Assembly (NCBI GenBank): GCA_964650405.1
Contig: CAZYTO010000124.1
Location: forward strand, 1 to 15,658
Direction of reading: 5' to 3'
Origin: CAZYTO01 sp964650405
Lineage (GTDB): Bacteria; Acidobacteriota; Thermoanaerobaculia; Gp7-AA8
Length of the DNA stretch: 15,658 nucleotides
The notes beneath the pieces were generated by a model. The model did no database searches and was not told where the DNA came from. It worked only from the letters and a program-made list of their open reading frames with translations. The translations under genes and the position numbers were made by a program. Positions 1 through 7,902 of the stretch are shown here, one piece after another; position 1 is the first letter of the stretch; every line of letters begins with the position of its first letter.

Positions 1-78
1 TATTCGCTTATTCGCTTATTCGCTTATTCGCTTATTCGCTTATTCGCTTATTCGCGGTTCGCTTATTCGCGGTTCGCT
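1..78. repeat. Octamer tandem repeat (TATTCGCT)n
   Basis: Six perfect copies of TATTCGCT occupy 1-48. They are followed by two copies of a related 15-bp unit, TATTCGCGGTTCGCT (49-63 and 64-78). The array runs off the left edge of the window, so its true length is unknown. It lies just downstream of the stop of the leftward SNF2 gene. No ORF or RNA gene was recognised in it. Such arrays usually arise by replication slippage and vary between strains. Confidence 0.9.
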
Positions 79-106
79 AACCACTAACGACTACCCACTA
101 ACCACT
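79..106. repeat. Heptamer tandem repeat (AACCACT-like)
   Basis: Four 7-bp units directly continue the octamer array: AACCACT, AACGACT, ACCCACT and AACCACT. The last unit overlaps the TAG stop codon of the SNF2 gene (complement of 105-107). The repeat unit changes from 8 to 7 bp at position 79 with no gap. The repeats therefore form the immediate 3' flank of the gene, and slippage here could alter its end. Confidence 0.8.
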
Positions 107-3100
107 ACGACAGCAGCAGATCCAGATCCTCCGCCGTGAGCTGCCGCAGGATGCTGTTCTCCTCGGAGAGGATGGCGTCGGCCAGGGCTCGCTTGTTCTG
201 CTGGAGCTGAAGAATCTTCTCCTCGATCGTGTCGCGGGCCACGAGGCGGTAGGCGAAGACGTTGCGGGTCTGGCCGATGCGGTGGGCGCGGTCGATGGCC
301 TGCGCCTCGACGGCCGGGTTCCACCAGGGATCGAGGAGAAAGACGTACTCGGCGGCGGTGAGATTCAGTCCGAGGCCGCCGGCCTTGAGGCTGATGAGGA
401 ACAGCGGCACCTCCGGGTCTTCCTGGAACCGCCGCACCTGCGCCTCGCGGTCGCGGCTCGAGCCGTCGATGTACGCGTACGTTAGGCCGCGCTGCCGCAT
501 CTCCCGCCGCACGATCGACAAGAGTGACGTGAACTGCGAGAAGATCAGGATCTTCTGGCGCCCTTCGAGCAGGATCGGCAGCTCTTCGAAGAGCACGTCG
601 AGCTTGGCCGAAGTCTCCTGAGCTCGCTTCACGTCGACGAGCCCCGGGTGGCAGGCCGCCTGGCGCATGCGCAACAGCGCCTCCAGGATGTGGATCTTCG
701 AGCGGTTCATCCCCTGTGACGCCACGCGTCCGAGGAGGGAGGCGCGGTAGAAATCGCGCAGCTCGTCGTAGAGCTTGCGCTGCTTCGCCTCCAGCTCGCA
801 CCAGACCGTTTGTTCCACGCGCTCCGGCAGATCGCGGGCTACCTGCGCCTTCGTCCGCCGCAGGATGAACGGCCGGACGGCGTGCGACAGCATCGTTCGA
901 GCGTTCGCCGCCTCGGCCGTCTTGCTGCCGGCGTCCCGGAGCATCTTCGTCATCCGGCTCGATCCAGCGCGCAGCATGCCGGGATTGAGGAATTCGAACA
1001 GGCTGGCCAGCTCGCCGAGGTGATTCTCGACGGGTGTGCCGCTGAGCGCGAGACGGTGCCGCGCCCGCACCAGAAGTGCCGTTTTGGCCGCCTGGCTTCC
1101 GGCATTCTTGATGGCCTGCGCCTCGTCGAGGATGGCGTAGTCGAACTCCACGCCACTGAAGAGCTCCGCCTCCTTTCGCAGGAGGGCATACGTCGTCAGC
1201 ACCACGTCGTACTGCCCGAAGTGGCCGGTGTCGCGGACGCGGTCGGGAGTGGAGTGGTCGAGAAATCTCAGCTCTGGCGTAAAGCGCGCCGCCTCGGACT
1301 TCCAGTTGAAGACCAGCGACCGCGGCACGACGACGAGGGACGGCCGGCGCTCCCCGCCGTTGTCGCCGTGACTTCGGCGGCGGGCGTCGAGGAGTGCCAG
1401 GACCTGAATGGTCTTGCCGAGCCCCATGTCGTCGGCCAGACAGCCGCCGAAGCCGAGGCCGCGGAGAAAGGAGAACCAGCCGAGCCCCTCCGACTGGTAC
1501 GGGCGCAGCTCGCCCTGGAACGAGTCGGGCGGCTGCTCGGGCACGACCTTCACGTCGAGGATGCGCCGCCGCGCTTCGTCGAAGACGTCATCGAACGAGA
1601 CCTCCGGCCGCGCCCGCAGGAGCGCATCGAGCAGCAGCACCTGGTTGCGGCGGAAGCGAACGCCCTCTTTCTGTTCCTCGGATGCGCCAGCCAGGAACGG
1701 CTCGAGCTGCTCGCGCCACTCCTGGCGGATCAGGCCGAGGCGTCCGTCGCTCAGCTTCACCACCGACTCACCCTTGCGCAGCGCGGAGAGCAGCCGCGGC
1801 AACCGCACTTTCTCCGTTCCGAAGTCCACCAGGCCGTTCAGATCGAACCAGTCGATGCTGGTGCTGACGGTCAGCTCCAGGTCGCCGGGCGCCGCATACG
1901 CCCCCTCGGCGCCGTGCACCTCCCACCCGGATTCGAGCAGCTTCGGGAGAGCCGTTGCGAGCTGGGATTGCGGAACCGTCACCACCTCTCCGTATCTGCG
2001 AAAGCCGAGGGCCCACATCCGCTCGACCTTCCGCCGTTCGCCCTCGGCATCGCGGAGATACACCGTCCGGCTCTTCTCGTCAGGGATGGCCGGCACGTTC
2101 TCGAATGCGCCGACTGTCTGTTCCTCGTAGTGGAACTTTGCCGAGCCGGTGAACAGGCCGTCTCCCCGCTCGGTGAGCTCCAGCGTGGCGCGATGCGGAA
2201 CGCGCCGTTCCTGCCAAGCCACTTCCCCCGGCCACTCGATGCGGAGGGGAGTCCTGGACGCCGCCACCGCCTTCACGAACTGCGTGAGCTCCGCGGCCGG
2301 CACTTCGACGTTCTCCTTCAACATCAGTTGCGCCCAGCGGTACAGGCCGCGGTCATCGGCGAAGCGGGCGATGGCGTTGCGAAAGACGACCAGCCCGCCG
2401 TGAGTCACGACCACCGCATCGCGCAACGGCCGCCGCTCCTCGCCGCGCCGCAGATCGGGGATGAGCGTGTACTTCGCTCCCAGCTCCTCGGCATGGACGG
2501 CGAGGTGCCACGGCTCGCCGGCATCGAACGCCGTGCAGAGCTCGTACTCCCCCTTGGCCACGCGGATGAAGAGGCGGCCCGTGGCCACGATCTTCGGCAC
2601 GACGTACTCGGAGGCCGGCCAGCCGACGTTCACGCTCCGGTCGAACGATCCCCAGGATGAATACGCCGTGGCGCCGAGTGCCGAGAAGATCTCGCGCTCC
2701 GCCGGTGCCATCAGCGGAACGGCGGCGTGCGGAAGCCGGATGGACGCCGGCTTCCCCAGCTCGCCGTTCTTCTTCAACGTACGCGTGGCGATCTCGATGG
2801 TCAGGCTCACGCCGCTCAGGAGCGGATCGATCACCCACGAGATCTCGGCCGGCGGCGCCTCGGGAGCAGCCCAGTCCGTCTGCGAAGCGACGGAATTGAC
2901 CTGCCAGCGCCACGGACTGGGCACCGGCATCCGCGCGGCCGGCTTCGGACGGATGGGGACGACGTTGCCCGGCGGAAGGCCGCCATAGGACCGGAAGTCG
3001 ATCAGCCTGAGCGCTTCGCTGTAATCCTGGTCGTCTTCGTCGTCGAGCTCCTCGTCGTCCTCTTCATCGTAGTCGTCATCTCCATGGAACGGCTGGCCGG

Positions 3101-3425
3101 CATCAGGAAAGTTGGGCCGGAGGTCATCGACTCTTCCGGCGAACTCGATCCTCCTCGCTGCGCACACCAGGAGCGTCGCCCAGATGTGCTTGCACAACTC
3201 TTCTTCGCCCTCGAAGTACGGGCAGGTGCAGTCCGCCCAGAGTCCCCTCCCGTCAGCCCCGACCCGGACGTCATACGAGTCGTTTCCATGGACTACGGCC
3301 CGTACCGGCCCCTCGCCCTGACGCTTCCGCAAGGTCACCTGCCCCGAGCGCGCGTACGCCTCCCCGCGTTTGCGAACAATGGCGGTGACGGAAGACTCGA
3401 TCAGGGAGAGGCTGAGGTAGGGCAC
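105..3425 (-). CDS. SWIM zinc-finger SNF2-family helicase/ATPase
   Basis: A 1106-residue SWI2/SNF2 ATPase, expected to translocate on double-stranded DNA and remodel bound proteins. The N-terminus carries a SWIM zinc finger (C66-x-C68, C78-x-H80), followed by a very acidic stretch at about residues 116-135. A long middle region of the type associated with bacterial SNF2 proteins leads to the two RecA-like lobes from about residue 640. Walker A GLGKT has its lysine at 671, the motif II box DEAQ is at 767-770, an SGTP motif follows, and motif VI DRAHRIGQ is at 1045-1052. All key helicase residues are present, so the enzyme looks intact. The start is GTG with no clear Shine-Dalgarno sequence, but the opening MPYLSLS is typical of the family. 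The stop lies inside a tandem repeat. The upstream region holds the 21-bp phased palindrome array, a possible regulatory site. Whether it acts in repair, transcription recycling or defence cannot be told from the sequence. Confidence 0.93.
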   Translation of the reverse strand: MPYLSLSLIESSVTAIVRKRGEAYARSGQVTLRKRQGEGPVRAVVHGNDSYDVRVGADGRGLWADCTCPYFEGEEELCKHIWATLLVCAARRIEFAGRVDDLRPNFPDAGQPFHGDDDYDEEDDEELDDEDDQDYSEALRLIDFRSYGGLPPGNVVPIRPKPAARMPVPSPWRWQVNSVASQTDWAAPEAPPAEISWVIDPLLSGVSLTIEIATRTLKKNGELGKPASIRLPHAAVPLMAPAEREIFSALGATAYSSWGSFDRSVNVGWPASEYVVPKIVATGRLFIRVAKGEYELCTAFDAGEPWHLAVHAEELGAKYTLIPDLRRGEERRPLRDAVVVTHGGLVVFRNAIARFADDRGLYRWAQLMLKENVEVPAAELTQFVKAVAASRTPLRIEWPGEVAWQERRVPHRATLELTERGDGLFTGSAKFHYEEQTVGAFENVPAIPDEKSRTVYLRDAEGERRKVERMWALGFRRYGEVVTVPQSQLATALPKLLESGWEVHGAEGAYAAPGDLELTVSTSIDWFDLNGLVDFGTEKVRLPRLLSALRKGESVVKLSDGRLGLIRQEWREQLEPFLAGASEEQKEGVRFRRNQVLLLDALLRARPEVSFDDVFDEARRRILDVKVVPEQPPDSFQGELRPYQSEGLGWFSFLRGLGFGGCLADDMGLGKTIQVLALLDARRRSHGDNGGERRPSLVVVPRSLVFNWKSEAARFTPELRFLDHSTPDRVRDTGHFGQYDVVLTTYALLRKEAELFSGVEFDYAILDEAQAIKNAGSQAAKTALLVRARHRLALSGTPVENHLGELASLFEFLNPGMLRAGSSRMTKMLRDAGSKTAEAANARTMLSHAVRPFILRRTKAQVARDLPERVEQTVWCELEAKQRKLYDELRDFYRASLLGRVASQGMNRSKIHILEALLRMRQAACHPGLVDVKRAQETSAKLDVLFEELPILLEGRQKILIFSQFTSLLSIVRREMRQRGLTYAYIDGSSRDREAQVRRFQEDPEVPLFLISLKAGGLGLNLTAAEYVFLLDPWWNPAVEAQAIDRAHRIGQTRNVFAYRLVARDTIEEKILQLQQNKRALADAILSEENSILRQLTAEDLDLLLS

Positions 3426-3491
3426 GGGGTTTTGTGTGGATTCTACGATGGGAGAGCACGACGTTCGCTCAAAGAGAGACCGCAGTGTCTC

Positions 3492-3588
3492 ACTGCCCGG
3501 CAGTCCCGACCAATCGCCCGGCAGTTGGAAGCTACTGCCCGGCAGTCGGAGCTAACTGCCCGGCAGTTCGAACCTACTGCCCGCCAGT
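3492..3588. repeat. Five-copy 21-bp phased palindrome array
   Basis: Copies of the 13-bp dyad ACTGCCCGGCAGT start at 3492, 3513, 3534, 3555 and 3576, a period of exactly 21 bp. The intervening 8-bp spacers differ from one another. The dyad is two ACTGCC/GGCAGT half-sites around one central base. Copy 2 reads ATCGCCCGGCAGT and copy 5 reads ACTGCCCGCCAGT; copies 1, 3 and 4 are identical. A further inverted repeat, GCAGTG-TCT-CACTGC, overlaps the array at 3482-3496. The array sits between the stop of the SEC-C gene and the start of the SNF2 gene, both leftward. A 21-bp period equals two helical turns, so all copies face one side of the DNA, which suits cooperative protein binding. It could equally be a slippage-made repeat with no function. 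Confidence 0.85.
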
Positions 3589-3606
3589 TCGGACGAACAC
3601 GAATTC

Positions 3607-4734
3607 CTACCGGCCGGCGTCCAGATGGCACTTCTTGTACTTCTTCCCGCTGCCGCAGGGGCAGGGATCATTCCGGCCCACTTCCTGGCGCACAGGCACG
3701 CTCTCGTCCGGCATGTCCGCCTCGAAGTCGAGAAGCCCGGAATCCTCCAGCGTTTCCAAGTCGTATGGAGTGATCGTCACCGCCACATCGTCATCTGTAG
3801 TGAACGATCCGCCCTCGACCTCGGTACCTTCCCACTCGAAATAATCGCGATGACGCGCGAAGAAGGCGAGGAATGCGGTCGCGCACGCCGTCATGATGCG
3901 GTAGCTGCGTTCCGTCAGTTGTAGCGGGACTGACTCCGCGTCGAATGCCAGCAGGGCGGGATACGCCTTGGCACCCGCTACCTCCCAGCGATGTGCCCGG
4001 ATCTCCGCGACCATCTCAGGCGGAAGAAACTTCTTTGGATCGAACGAGAGCGACAGCAAGTTCGCTTCCTGCGAAGGTCGTGGCGCCAGCATCTCATCAG
4101 GGTCCGGGGGCAGCGCCGAGCCGAAGTTCATGAACGCGTCGAGCGAGCGGAACAAAAGCAGCCCTCGGCTTTCACCGGCACCTCCGATGACGGTGAGGCA
4201 GGCCTCTTTGACCTGAAGCTCCGGGATATCGACGCACAAGACCTGTTGTTCCGTTACATGCCGCCACGGTGCGGCGCGGAACAGGGAGCTGGCAGCGGAA
4301 AAGAAGGTTCGCACCAGATCCGGTGAGACCCCATCGGCGAGATACGACGTCAGCGCGGGCGGCGGCGCCGTTGGCCCTGCAAGCTCAGCGAAGACGTCGT
4401 CCAGCTCCGGCACCGGCGCAACGACGACTGGCACGCCCGAGTCGCGTAGCGCATCTGCCAGTTGCTGCGTCGGCACACGAATGCGCGCCGGTCGCCGCGG
4501 TACGCCTTCAGCCGGGTGTTTCATCGCCTCGAAGAGCGTTTCCTCAAAGGCAAGTGGCACAAGCGGATTGATGACGGTCGAGTTGACGATGGTCCCCCGC
4601 GGCAACTCGAGCCAGAGCACCACATCCGCTTGAACCGCCACGCCCTCCTCGTAGAGTTTGTGCGGAAGCGTGTACCACCCGCCGAGCCACTCGACGTCAC
4701 CGGGCCGGCGACGAGAAGGGGGCAGAGATCGCAT
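3607..4734 (-). CDS. SEC-C motif protein of unknown function
   Basis: About 375 residues from the ATG at 4734. An upstream in-frame ATG (4752) and a TTG (4782) are also possible, but sequence that looks structured begins only at the VEWLGGWYTLP stretch, and none of the three starts has a good ribosome binding site. The last 20 residues form a SEC-C zinc motif, PCPCGSGKKYKKCH, with the CxC-x8-CH pattern. This is the metal-binding tail first known from SecA and found on many bacterial proteins of unrelated function. The preceding ~350 residues are soluble, with no signal peptide or membrane segment visible, and I do not recognise an enzyme motif. They may belong to one of the DUFs often coupled to SEC-C, such as DUF6930-like domains, but this is recall and not shown here. 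The gene lies upstream of and in the same direction as the SNF2 gene, separated by the palindrome array, so the two may or may not share a transcript. Confidence 0.8.
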   Translation of the reverse strand: MRSLPPSRRRPGDVEWLGGWYTLPHKLYEEGVAVQADVVLWLELPRGTIVNSTVINPLVPLAFEETLFEAMKHPAEGVPRRPARIRVPTQQLADALRDSGVPVVVAPVPELDDVFAELAGPTAPPPALTSYLADGVSPDLVRTFFSAASSLFRAAPWRHVTEQQVLCVDIPELQVKEACLTVIGGAGESRGLLLFRSLDAFMNFGSALPPDPDEMLAPRPSQEANLLSLSFDPKKFLPPEMVAEIRAHRWEVAGAKAYPALLAFDAESVPLQLTERSYRIMTACATAFLAFFARHRDYFEWEGTEVEGGSFTTDDDVAVTITPYDLETLEDSGLLDFEADMPDESVPVRQEVGRNDPCPCGSGKKYKKCHLDAGR

Positions 4735-4850
4735 CGCACCGGAGGATAGCATTGACCGCGTCGACCACGGCCGGGCGCGCAACGGTTGCGATTCGCGACG
4801 CGCGAGGAGTGCAATCCGCGAAGCAGCGAGTCGGTTCCCAAGCTGTCAGC

Positions 4851-5009
4851 GCTCCGCCTGCTTCCGCAGCAGCGCGTACGTCGTCAGCACCACGTCGTAC
4901 TGCCCGAAGTGCCCGGCGTCGCGGATGCGGTCGGGCGTGGAGTGGTCGAGAAAGCGCAGCTCCGGCGTGAAGCGCGCCGCCTCCGCCTTCCAGTTGAAGA
5001 CGAGCGACC
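4851..5009 (-). pseudogene. SNF2 helicase gene fragment (second copy)
   Basis: This 159-bp stretch aligns without gaps to 1163-1321 of the intact SNF2 gene, at a constant offset of 3688 bp and in the same orientation. I count about 16 differences, roughly 90% identity. The frame is open, and the translated segment (including LVFNWK, FLDHSTPDR and GQYDVVLTTYALLRK) differs from the intact protein at only about six residues. It covers the part of the first RecA lobe just before the DEAQ box and lacks Walker A and all later motifs, so it cannot be active. Similarity stops abruptly on both sides. The 340 bp between the SEC-C start and the primase-helicase start hold nothing else I can recognise. 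It is either the relic of a paralogous SNF2 gene deleted around this segment or a small duplicated piece of the neighbouring gene. Confidence 0.85.
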
Positions 5010-5074
5010 AACTTTCGGATGCAAGCAGACTCGCGGGTTGACGAACAACATTCTTACGTCCCACTCTTAAAGAC

Positions 5075-7897
5075 GTGGGAACGAGCGACCCAAGCGGCAT
5101 CGACAACTCCTCTCCGCCGGACGCCAAAGTCGCCCTCTTCCGCTCTCTCTTTCGAGGACGCGAAGACGTCTACGCGCGCCGGTTCGAGAGTCGGAAGAGC
5201 GGGAAAACAGGCTATGCGCCCGCCTGCGCCAACGAATGGGTTCGCGGCATCTGCGAGAAGCCGCGGCTCAAGTGTGCAGACTGTCCCAACCGCCGCTTTC
5301 TTTTTCTCACCGACCAGGTCGTTCGCTGGCACCTGTCGGGACACGACGATGCCGGTCAACCATTCGTCGGCGGCGTCTATCCGCTGCTTCTGGACGAGAC
5401 GTGTTCGTTTCTGGCCATCGACTTCGACAAGAGCGGCTGGCATGGGGACGCAACAGCGTTCCTGAAAACGTGCCGCCGCTTCGAGCTTCCCGCGGCGCTG
5501 GAGCGCTCCCGATCGGGGAAGGGCGGGCACATCTGGCTGTTCTTCGAAGACGCGGTTCCGGCCACAATGGCCCGCAAGCTCGGTTCGTTCCTCCTGACGG
5601 AAACGATGGAGGAGCATCCCGAGACCGGCCTCGATTCCTACGACCGTCTCTTTCCGAGTCAGGACACCCTCCCTCGCGGAGGCTTCGGAAACCTCATCGC
5701 CCTTCCGTTGCAGAAACAGCCGCGCGACCGCGGGAACAGCGTCTTTGTCGACGATCAATTCGTCCCTTATGCCGATCAGTGGTCATTCCTCTCCGGCGTA
5801 CGGAAGATCGACCGCATGACGCTCGATCGACTTGTCGAAGAGGCCGAACGGCGTGGCCGGGTAGTCGGCGTACGCCTTCCACCCGATGAAGACTCCGATG
5901 AGAACGAACGCCAGCCGTGGACGCTGCCGCCCGGCCGGCGGCGCAAGGAGGTTTCGATTCCCGGTCCGTTGCCGGAGAGTCTCGAGCTGGTGCTCGGGAA
6001 CGAAATCTACATCGCCAGGGAGAACCTCGCGCCCGCCCTCCGAAATCGCCTCGTACGCCTGGCGGCGTTTCAGAATCCCGAGTTCTACCGCGCTCAGGCC
6101 ATGCGCCTCCCAACCTACGGGAAACCGCGCGTCATTGGCTGTGCCGAGGAACATCCGCAACACCTCGGCATCCCGCGCGGGTGTCTCGACGACGTGCGCC
6201 GGTTACTGTCCGACCTCGGCATCCGCGCCGTCCTCCGCGACGAGCGGTCTCCCGGCCAGCCCTTGAATGTGACATTCCAGGGTGAACTGAGACCCGAGCA
6301 AAAGCTCGCGGCGAAGGCAATGCTGGCGCACGACACCGGTGTGCTCTCCGCCACCACGGCGTTCGGCAAGACCATCGTCGCCGCCTGGCTCATCGCGCAG
6401 CGTGGCGTTAACACACTCGTCCTCGTGCACCGGCAGCAGTTGCTCGATCAGTGGGTCGAGCGACTCTCAGCGTTCCTGAACGTACCGGCCAAAGACATCG
6501 GCCGCATCGGTGGCGGGCGAAACCGCCCGAACGGCCGGCTCGACGTCGCCTTGATCCAGAGCCTCGTACGCAAAGGCACCGTCGACGACCGTGTAGGCGA
6601 CTACGGGCATCTGGTCGTCGACGAGTGCCATCACCTCTCGGCGCACAGCTTCGAACAGGTAGCCCGGCGAGCGAAAGCGCGGTTCGTGACGGGACTCTCG
6701 GCCACCGTCGCCCGGAAAGACGGCCACCACCCCATCATCTTCATGCAGTGCGGCCCGGTCCGGTATCGCGTCAACGCAAGAGCGCAGGCAGCACTGCGAC
6801 CCTTCGACCACACCGTCATCGTCTGTCCGACAGGTTTCCGATCGCTACAGCCGTCCGCACCGGATGCCCGACTCGAGTTCCAATCCCTTTACGGGGAACT
6901 GGTTCAGGACGAGCAACGCAACCGTGCGATCTGCGACGACGTCCTTCGTGCCGTTGCCGGCCACCGCTCGCCGCTGGTCCTGACCGAGCGCAACGAGCAC
7001 CTGGAGCTTCTCGCCGGCGGCCTCGCCTCGCGCGTCCGTCACCTCATCGTGCTCCGCGGCGGAATGGGCCGAAAGCAACGCGCCGCCGCTGCCGAACGGC
7101 TCGCCGCGATTCCCGACAACGAAGGCCGCGTCATCCTCGCCACCGGCAAGTACGTCGGCGAAGGGTTTGACGATCCCCGTCTCGATACCCTGTTCATCAC
7201 CCTGCCTGTCTCCTGGCGTGGCACGATCGCGCAATACGCCGGCCGTCTCCATCGCCTGCACGACGGAAAGCGCGAGGTGCGCATCCACGACTATGCGGAC
7301 CTCAACGTCCCCATGCTCTCCCGGATGTTCGACCGCCGCTGCCGTGGCTACGAGGCCATCGGCTACACCATCGTCCTTCCAGCCAGTGCGCTCCCCGGCT
7401 GGCCCGCTGCCGTTACCCTCCCCGCCGACCCCCTATGGAAGCGCGACTACTCCGCCAGTGTTCGCCGTCTCGTCCGCGACGGCGTCGACACGCCACTCGC
7501 GAACCTCTTCGTCCACGCCGCCCAAACCATCCCGCCCGACACCGATGGCGCCAATCGCGCCCGCAGCGCCAGCGAAGCCTTCCTTTTCCGCCGCCTCGAA
7601 ACGCTGCCCGAAACCCGCGGCAAGTTCCACCTGAACGTCCAACTCTCCATCCCCTTTGACAACCACGGTTCCATGGAAGTCGACCTGCTCAGCCGCGACC
7701 TCCGCATCGCCATCGAGATCGACGGCCCCCAACACCTCTCCGACCTCATCGCCTACCGACGCGACCGTCGCAAGGACCAACTGCTCCAGGAAAACGGATA
7801 CCTCGTCCTGCGCTTCCTCGCCGAAGATTTGGGGAAGGAGCTGGACGCGGTGTTGGACGGAATTCTTCGCTCCGTCGCGCACCGGACCTCTCGCTGA
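5075..7897 (+). CDS. TOTE-type primase-helicase-nuclease protein
   Basis: A 940-residue three-part enzyme. Residues ~17-245 form an archaeo-eukaryotic primase (AEP) domain of the type named for TOTE conflict systems. It has a zinc-ligand-like set (C51, C60, C67, C70), then the catalytic D116-x-D118 (AIDFDK), the GGH signature ending at H152, and an acidic pair D226-D227. A linker with DED/ENE-rich sequence follows. Residues ~400-740 are an SF2 helicase with Walker A FGKT (K432), DECH (516-519), SAT (542-544) and motif VI QYAGRLHR (720-727). Residues ~850-930 are a DUF559/VSR-like restriction-endonuclease fold with EVD (868-870), EIDG (881-884), H887 and R/K-rich and Q/E positions after it. 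Every active-site motif seems intact. The start is GTG with only weak upstream complementarity, but similarity-like sequence (KVALFRSLFRGRED) begins by residue 18. The fusion is expected to recognise, copy or unwind and cut invading DNA or RNA. That role is inferred from family knowledge and not shown here. Confidence 0.92.
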   Translation: MGTSDPSGIDNSSPPDAKVALFRSLFRGREDVYARRFESRKSGKTGYAPACANEWVRGICEKPRLKCADCPNRRFLFLTDQVVRWHLSGHDDAGQPFVGGVYPLLLDETCSFLAIDFDKSGWHGDATAFLKTCRRFELPAALERSRSGKGGHIWLFFEDAVPATMARKLGSFLLTETMEEHPETGLDSYDRLFPSQDTLPRGGFGNLIALPLQKQPRDRGNSVFVDDQFVPYADQWSFLSGVRKIDRMTLDRLVEEAERRGRVVGVRLPPDEDSDENERQPWTLPPGRRRKEVSIPGPLPESLELVLGNEIYIARENLAPALRNRLVRLAAFQNPEFYRAQAMRLPTYGKPRVIGCAEEHPQHLGIPRGCLDDVRRLLSDLGIRAVLRDERSPGQPLNVTFQGELRPEQKLAAKAMLAHDTGVLSATTAFGKTIVAAWLIAQRGVNTLVLVHRQQLLDQWVERLSAFLNVPAKDIGRIGGGRNRPNGRLDVALIQSLVRKGTVDDRVGDYGHLVVDECHHLSAHSFEQVARRAKARFVTGLSATVARKDGHHPIIFMQCGPVRYRVNARAQAALRPFDHTVIVCPTGFRSLQPSAPDARLEFQSLYGELVQDEQRNRAICDDVLRAVAGHRSPLVLTERNEHLELLAGGLASRVRHLIVLRGGMGRKQRAAAAERLAAIPDNEGRVILATGKYVGEGFDDPRLDTLFITLPVSWRGTIAQYAGRLHRLHDGKREVRIHDYADLNVPMLSRMFDRRCRGYEAIGYTIVLPASALPGWPAAVTLPADPLWKRDYSASVRRLVRDGVDTPLANLFVHAAQTIPPDTDGANRARSASEAFLFRRLETLPETRGKFHLNVQLSIPFDNHGSMEVDLLSRDLRIAIEIDGPQHLSDLIAYRRDRRKDQLLQENGYLVLRFLAEDLGKELDAVLDGILRSVAHRTSR

Positions 7898-7902
7898 GAG
7901 CG

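Noticed and set aside
810..2660. 616-codon rightward ORF
   Set aside because: It is the antisense shadow of the SNF2 gene; its sequence is Arg/His/Pro-rich with no domain, as is common in GC-rich DNA.
3482..3600. CRISPR array
   Set aside because: Spacers are only 8 bp, repeats 13 bp and palindromic, and no cas genes are present.
3434..3844. Frames through the 21-bp array giving 7-residue peptide repeats
   Set aside because: A 21-bp period leaves frames open on both strands automatically. The peptides differ in each frame, overlap the SEC-C gene and have no start signal.
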